Positions 11,561-15,905 of a stretch of DNA of 15,905 nt are shown here, one piece after another. How positions within the stretch are numbered: position 1 is the first letter of the stretch; the number at the start of each line of letters is the position of its first letter. The notes beneath the pieces are model-generated. The model worked only from the letters and a program-made list of their open reading frames with translations. It did not search any database and was not told the DNA's origin. The stretch is from NCBI GenBank assembly GCA_016181985.1, contig JACOYG010000051.1, positions 1 to 15,905 on the forward strand, read 5' to 3'. This DNA is from Candidatus Nealsoniibacteriota bacterium. Its GTDB lineage: Bacteria; Patescibacteriota; Minisyncoccia; Minisyncoccales; MHMH01. A program made the position numbers and the translations under genes.

Positions 11561-14500
11561 ATGGAGCTGAATTTTTCTCAAAAAGAGCAGGAAATATTAA
11601 AGTTTTGGAAGGAGAAAAGAATTTTCGAAAAAAGCATTTTACAGCGTAAAAACGCGAAAGATTTTGTTTTTTACGAGGGGCCTCCCACAGCCAACGGCAA
11701 GCCGGGCATTCATCACGTTTTGAGCCGCGCCTTTAAAGATATTATTTGCCGTTATAAAACAATGCGTGGTTTTCGCGTTTTAAGAAAAGCCGGCTGGGAT
11801 ACCCATGGTTTGCCCGTTGAGCTGGCCGTTGAAAAAAAATTGGGCCTGAAAAATAAAAAGGACATTGAAAAATTCGGGATCGCCGAATTTAATAAGCAAT
11901 GCAAAGAATCGGTTTGGCAATACAAGCAGGATTGGGAAAAGCTGACCGAGAGAATCGGCTATTGGCTGGATATGGATCATCCTTACATCACTTACGAAAA
12001 CGACTACATTGAAACATTATGGTGGATTATAAAACAGATTTGGCAAAAAAAACTCTTATATAAAGACTATAAAGTAATTCCTTATTGTCCAAGATGCGGC
12101 ACGTCATTGTCGAGCCACGAAGTTGCCCAAGGATATAAAAAAGTTAAAGAAAATTCAATTTACGTAAAATTTAAAGTTAAGAAAGAAAACAACACCTATT
12201 TATTAGTTTGGACGACAACGCCCTGGACTTTGCCGGGAAACGTAGCGGTGGCCATAAATAAAAAATTTACTTATGTAAAAATTAAAGTAGGGGAGGAATA
12301 TTTGATTTTAGCCAAAGAAAGAATGGCGGCAGTTGAAGTGCGGGGAGAAGTCGTAGGGGAGATTAAGGGTGACGACTTAATCGGATTAGAATACGAACGG
12401 ATATTCGAGAGGTCCGACGAACGTCCCGACGTCGGGCGTCGGGACGCTCGAGTTGTTGCAGGTGATTTCGTTTCCCTGACTGAAGGAACCGGGATTGTTC
12501 ACATTGCTCCGGCTTTCGGCGAAGACGACATGAGAGTAGGCAAAGAAAATCATCTGCCTGTTTTAATGACGGTTGACCAAGAAGGCAAGATGATAGCGCC
12601 CGATTACGAATGGGATAAAATGTTTGTCAAAGACGCTGATTTTTTAATTATTAAAGACCTTAAAGAAAGAGAAATTATTTTTAAGGAAGAATTATACGAG
12701 CATGATTATCCTTTTTGCTGGCGCTGCAATTCGCCGCTTCTTTATTACGCCAAAGAAAGCTGGTTTATTAAAATGCAGGACGTTAAAAAAGATTTGATTG
12801 AAAACAATCAAAAAGTCAATTGGGTGCCAGCCCATTTAAAAGAAGGAAGATTCGGCGAATGGCTTAAAGATTTAAAAGATTGGGCGTTTTCCAGGGAGAG
12901 GTATTGGGGCACCCCTTTGCCGATTTGGCAATGTTTATCATGCAGCCACAAGGAAGTAATTGGCGGCAAAGAAGATTTGTTTGGACAAAAATTCTCAACC
13001 AACAAATATTATATTTTGCGGCACGGTTATTCTTTACGCAATCACCAAAAGGTAATTTCTTCATGGCCTGAAGTAAAGCCGCTCCCTTTAACTAAAAAAG
13101 GGGAAGGGCAGATTAAATTAGCCGCTCGCAAACTAAAAAAAGAAAAAATCGATTTAATCTTTTCTTCAGATATTTTAAGAGCCCGTCAGACAGCCGAGAT
13201 TGTGTCCAAAGAATTGGGCGCAGAAATAGAATACGATCTTAGATTAAGAGACATCAATCTTGGCGATTTTAACGGAAAGCCGATGGCGGAATTTTATAAG
13301 GTTTTCAATTTGAGAGATTTATTCTGGAAAAGACCGCTTAATGGAGAAGATTGGCCAGACTGCAAAAGAAGAATGTTTCAGTTCGTTAAAAATTTAGAAA
13401 AAAAATATAAAAACAAAAGAATCCTAATCGTCAGCCACGGCGATCCTTTATGGTTGTTAGAGGGCGCGTTCCGTGGCTGGACAAATGAACAACTTTGGCA
13501 TTTCAAGGAAGGGCATAGGAATTATATAGGAACTGGCGAGTTTCGTAAAATAGATTTTAAAGATTTGCCGTACGATGAAAATATGGAATTGGATTTTCAT
13601 CGTCCCTATATTGACGGAGTAAAATTTTATTGCCCAGGGTGCCAAAGCTTAATGCAAAGAAGCCCCGAGGTAGTTGACGTTTGGTTTGATTCAGGCTCAA
13701 TGCCATTTGCCCAGAGTCATTATCCGTTTAGTGGGAAAATACAGTTTCCGGCTGATTATATTTCCGAGGCCATCGATCAGACCCGCGGCTGGTGTTATAC
13801 TTTATTGGCAGTTGCCACTCTTTTAGGCAAGAAAGCTCCGTATAAAAACGTTATTTCCCAGGGGCATGTTTTGGACGGAAATGGCGAAAAAATGTCAAAA
13901 TCCAAGGGCAATGTTGTTGACCCATGGTATATTATTGAAAAATACGGCGTTGACGCCGCCCGCTGGTATTTTTATACCGTTAATCAGCCGGGCGATTCAA
14001 AGCTCTTTACGGAAAAAGACGTAGACCAGGTTCTGAAGAAGTTTATTCTTATCTTTTGGAATTGTTTTACTTTTTATCAAACATATAAAGAAGGCAAAAG
14101 TCCCGCCTTCGCCAAGGCTTCGGCGGGCAAGGCCAAAAATATTTTAGACAAATGGGTTGTTTCCAGACTAAACGAGTTGATTCGGGAGACAACGGAAAAA
14201 CTTGACGAGTATGATGTGACGGGAGCCGCCAGAAGCATTGAGGATTTCGTTATCAACGATTTATCTTTGTGGTATATAAGGCGCTCGCGAAAACGTTTTA
14301 AAGAAGCCGCGGGGACATTATCTTTTGTCCTTCAAACGATTTCAAAATTAACCGCGCCATTTATTCCATTTTTAAGCGAGGAGATTTATCTAAAGTGTGC
14401 ACTGCCGGGTAGTGCACACTCGGTTCATTTAGATAGCTGGCCCAAAGCGAATGTAAAACTGATTAACAAAAGATTGAATCAAGAAATGGCAAGGGTCAGA

Positions 14501-14953
14501 GAAATCGTGGCTTCGGCTTTGGCCGAAAGGGCAAAAGCCGGCATAAAAGTCAGGCAGCCCCTTGCCTCTCTTCTGGTTCCGGATAAAATTGATAAAGAAT
14601 TATCGGAACTGATAAAAGACGAAGTTAATGTTAAAAAAATTATTTTCAGCAATACCTTGATATTGGATACCAAAATTACTCCGGAGCTCAAAAAAGAAGG
14701 CGAAATGAGGGAAATCGTCAGGAATATCAGAGATTTACGCAAAGAAGTCGGAGTGTCCCAAAGTTATGTCATTAAAAATATAATCTCTACAATTGCCATT
14801 GTGCCTGAATACATGAGTATCCAAGAATTTAAGAAAGAAATGGGGGCTAAGGCGTTTAAATCGGTTGCGGAAGAAAAAGAAGCAGTTGGCTTCGACGCCA
14901 AAAAAGAAATAAGCTTGGCAGGAAAAAAGCATTTTATCTGGATTAAAAAATAA
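11561..14953 (+). CDS. ileS: Isoleucyl-tRNA synthetase with inserted histidine-phosphatase domain
   Basis: A 1130-residue class I synthetase that charges tRNA-Ile. It shows FYEGPPTANGKPGIHHVLSR (HIGH-type motif, residues 48-53), YCPRCGTSLSSHEVAQGY, the editing domain with WTTTPWTLPGN and GTGIVHIAPAFGEDD, SRERYWGTPLPIW, DVWFDSGSMP, KMSKS at 777-781, and the anticodon-binding domain. Residues 481-665 are a histidine-phosphatase (phosphoglycerate-mutase-like) domain with RHG (H488), SSDILRARQTAE (R540, R542) and VSHGDP (H626). It sits between the EVIGGKEDLF and LDFHRPYIDG segments that normally adjoin. Three palindromes are translated in frame at residues 284-297, 847-858 and 946-954. The surrounding synthetase sequence is uninterrupted, so the gene looks functional. 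Apparent start 11561 has no Shine-Dalgarno. It probably continues into the next gene, 7 bases downstream. Confidence 0.96.
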   Translation: MELNFSQKEQEILKFWKEKRIFEKSILQRKNAKDFVFYEGPPTANGKPGIHHVLSRAFKDIICRYKTMRGFRVLRKAGWDTHGLPVELAVEKKLGLKNKKDIEKFGIAEFNKQCKESVWQYKQDWEKLTERIGYWLDMDHPYITYENDYIETLWWIIKQIWQKKLLYKDYKVIPYCPRCGTSLSSHEVAQGYKKVKENSIYVKFKVKKENNTYLLVWTTTPWTLPGNVAVAINKKFTYVKIKVGEEYLILAKERMAAVEVRGEVVGEIKGDDLIGLEYERIFERSDERPDVGRRDARVVAGDFVSLTEGTGIVHIAPAFGEDDMRVGKENHLPVLMTVDQEGKMIAPDYEWDKMFVKDADFLIIKDLKEREIIFKEELYEHDYPFCWRCNSPLLYYAKESWFIKMQDVKKDLIENNQKVNWVPAHLKEGRFGEWLKDLKDWAFSRERYWGTPLPIWQCLSCSHKEVIGGKEDLFGQKFSTNKYYILRHGYSLRNHQKVISSWPEVKPLPLTKKGEGQIKLAARKLKKEKIDLIFSSDILRARQTAEIVSKELGAEIEYDLRLRDINLGDFNGKPMAEFYKVFNLRDLFWKRPLNGEDWPDCKRRMFQFVKNLEKKYKNKRILIVSHGDPLWLLEGAFRGWTNEQLWHFKEGHRNYIGTGEFRKIDFKDLPYDENMELDFHRPYIDGVKFYCPGCQSLMQRSPEVVDVWFDSGSMPFAQSHYPFSGKIQFPADYISEAIDQTRGWCYTLLAVATLLGKKAPYKNVISQGHVLDGNGEKMSKSKGNVVDPWYIIEKYGVDAARWYFYTVNQPGDSKLFTEKDVDQVLKKFILIFWNCFTFYQTYKEGKSPAFAKASAGKAKNILDKWVVSRLNELIRETTEKLDEYDVTGAARSIEDFVINDLSLWYIRRSRKRFKEAAGTLSFVLQTISKLTAPFIPFLSEEIYLKCALPGSAHSVHLDSWPKANVKLINKRLNQEMARVREIVASALAERAKAGIKVRQPLASLLVPDKIDKELSELIKDEVNVKKIIFSNTLILDTKITPELKKEGEMREIVRNIRDLRKEVGVSQSYVIKNIISTIAIVPEYMSIQEFKKEMGAKAFKSVAEEKEAVGFDAKKEISLAGKKHFIWIKK
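12422..12446. repeat. Palindrome 1 inside ileS
   Basis: CGTCCCGAC (12422-12430) pairs perfectly with GTCGGGACG (12438-12446) around GTCGGGC. It encodes Arg/Asp-rich residues 288-296 in the editing domain and is preceded by GAGGTCCGAC, also found at 2760-2769. Confidence 0.8.
13001..13555 (+). other. Histidine-phosphatase domain within IleRS
   Basis: Codons 481-665. YYILRHGYSLRN, LPLTKKGEGQIKLAARKLK, FSSDILRARQTAEI, DLRLRDINLGDFNGK and RILIVSHGDPLWLLEG are the ordered motifs of the family, with both catalytic histidines (H488, H626) and the RxR pair kept, so it may be an active phosphatase. Confidence 0.9.
14102..14127. repeat. Palindrome 2 inside ileS
   Basis: CCCGCC (14102-14107) pairs with GGCGGG (14122-14127), and GCC with GGC inside. 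It encodes SPAFAKASAGK, a peptide I recall from dispersed repeats in this kind of genome. It lies at the start of the anticodon-binding domain. Confidence 0.75.
14395..14419. repeat. Palindrome 3 inside ileS
   Basis: GTGTGCACT (14395-14403) pairs perfectly with AGTGCACAC (14411-14419) around GCCGGGT. It encodes CALPGSAHS between EEIYLK and VHLDSWP, which lie close together in ordinary IleRS. Confidence 0.85.
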
Positions 14954-14960
14954 TAATTTT

Positions 14961-15905
14961 ATGCCGGAAAAAGAGCCGCAATTTAATAGAGAGATGGAGG
15001 GGCTGGAAAAATGGCTCCACGATGTGCCCGTGGAGACCGTAGGGACAGAAAAAGAAAGGCAAGAAAATTTAGAGAGGTTTTCAGAAGAGCTCAAAATAGA
15101 GAGAGATGGGCGAGGAATTTTGGAGGAAGAATATCGCGAGAGATTAGAAAGAGCAAAAAGTTTCTTAGAGAACCTCCCCCTAATTCATGTAACTAGTTTC
15201 GCCTCAATAGAGAGAATTTTGGATTCGGGGAAGGTTTTGTCTATTTCTGAAATTAAAAAAAACGAAGAGCATCCGAGGGGCAATACCTTTCCAGCCGATC
15301 AAGAAGCGGGTTTCGATAAGTTTGTTTTTGCGGGTTTGGGCAATGTAGTCATCGGCGATGCGGCTGTCGTATTCAAAGAGAAAATTTTAGACCGACCAGA
15401 TTGCTTTATTACCGCCGAAGATGTCGTTGATGTTCCCAAGAGACTTCTCGACGCCGGCTTCCGTTGGCCGACTTACGATTGGAAATATTTAACAAAAGAG
15501 AAAAACCCGGCTTTCTTTGCCGAGGTTTTAAAAGAATATAGAAAACAAACATTGGCCGGAAAAGATTTTAAAAGATTTTTAGCTGATTTTATTGCTACCC
15601 ATTGTGCCAAACCGGAAGAATATGTGGGTTTTTCTGATAGTGAAGTTTATAAAAAAGCATGGAGCCGTTTTTATCATCCGTTCAGCTCTGAACGACAACC
15701 GCTTTTCCCGATGGCATGGCATAATCCGGAGATTAAGGTAATGAAAGAAATTGGCATAGATGATATAAGGTTTATTATGGTGGGTAATATTGAAACCGCC
15801 GAGTCGTTAGCAAGATATTACAAGATTCCGCTTGATAGATTCAAAGTCCGGAGATTTATTACTATAGCCACCATGAAGGAGCTTTGGGAAACCTGCGGTT
15901 ATGAT
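14961..15905 (+). CDS. Unrecognised protein, partial at the right edge
   Basis: The frame is open from ATG 14961 to the end of the window, 315 codons. It begins 7 bases after the ileS stop, with no Shine-Dalgarno, so it is probably co-transcribed. Residues 1-75 are charged and helical, probably a coiled coil (EKERQENLERFSEELKIERD, LEEEYRERLERAKSFL). Then LPLIHVTSFASIERILDSGK, FDKFVFAGLGNVVIGDAAVV and CFITAEDVVDVPKRLLDAGF suggest an alpha/beta domain. The motif H-V-T-S-x-x-S-I-x-x-I-L-x-x-G recalls the start of DarT-like ADP-ribosyltransferase folds, but this is a weak resemblance and not an assignment. No membrane segment is seen. Confidence 0.7.
   Translation, partial: MPEKEPQFNREMEGLEKWLHDVPVETVGTEKERQENLERFSEELKIERDGRGILEEEYRERLERAKSFLENLPLIHVTSFASIERILDSGKVLSISEIKKNEEHPRGNTFPADQEAGFDKFVFAGLGNVVIGDAAVVFKEKILDRPDCFITAEDVVDVPKRLLDAGFRWPTYDWKYLTKEKNPAFFAEVLKEYRKQTLAGKDFKRFLADFIATHCAKPEEYVGFSDSEVYKKAWSRFYHPFSSERQPLFPMAWHNPEIKVMKEIGIDDIRFIMVGNIETAESLARYYKIPLDRFKVRRFITIATMKELWETCGYD

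Noticed and set aside
11264..11581. Minus-strand frame opposite the 11092 gene
   Set aside because: It crosses the terminator and ileS promoter and has no start signals; the plus-strand gene has promoter, ribosome site and terminator.
1..15905. tRNA genes, IS elements and rRNA
   Set aside because: I looked for T-loop/acceptor patterns, transposase motifs and terminal repeats on both strands and found only the tmRNA.

Overview
The window looks like a fragment of a Candidate Phyla Radiation (Patescibacteria/Parcubacteria-type) genome. The reasons are the A+T-rich, AAA/ATT-rich codon use, the tight packing, compact ribosomal and translation genes, the presence of PolX, a winged-helix/Cas2-like protein of the type often annotated in that group, and many small palindromes lying between and inside genes. 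The taxonomic call is inference; no 16S gene is present.

Layout. 1-181: end of an unrecognised gene and its terminator. 206-1957: PolX (Pol beta plus PHP). 2013-2742: a small protein overlapping a nucleotidyltransferase. 2813-3232: Nudix hydrolase. 3382-3921 (minus): unrecognised protein, with an in-frame open extension up to 4101. 4216-6481: PurF-like amidophosphoribosyltransferase overlapping a tyrosine-phosphatase/DagK fusion, ending in a hairpin shared with the converging translation cluster. 6552-8609 (minus): smpB, ssrA (tmRNA), infC, rpmI, rplT, all in one direction. argS (8648-10228) diverges from smpB across only 38 bases. 10301-10986: a winged-helix/Cas2-like protein bracketed by two 36-base palindromes. 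11031-11521: an orphan gene with its own promoter and terminator. 11561-14953: ileS with a histidine-phosphatase domain inserted. 14961-15905: an unrecognised protein running off the end.

How the genes work together. The centre is a translation block: trans-translation (SmpB plus tmRNA), initiation (IF-3), L35 and L20, flanked by two aminoacyl-tRNA synthetases. Several starts (polX, smpB, argS, the Cas2-like gene) lie 6-7 bases after a -10-like hexamer, which suggests leaderless mRNAs; others (purF, the phosphatase/kinase, the 3382-3921 gene, the 11092 gene) carry strong Shine-Dalgarno sequences.

The most unusual items are an apparent swap of two adjacent segments in the PurF glutaminase domain, the phosphatase/lipid-kinase fusion, the phosphomutase-like domain inside IleRS, in-frame palindromic insertions in essential genes (reminiscent of Rickettsia palindromic elements), and the paired palindromes around the Cas2-like gene.
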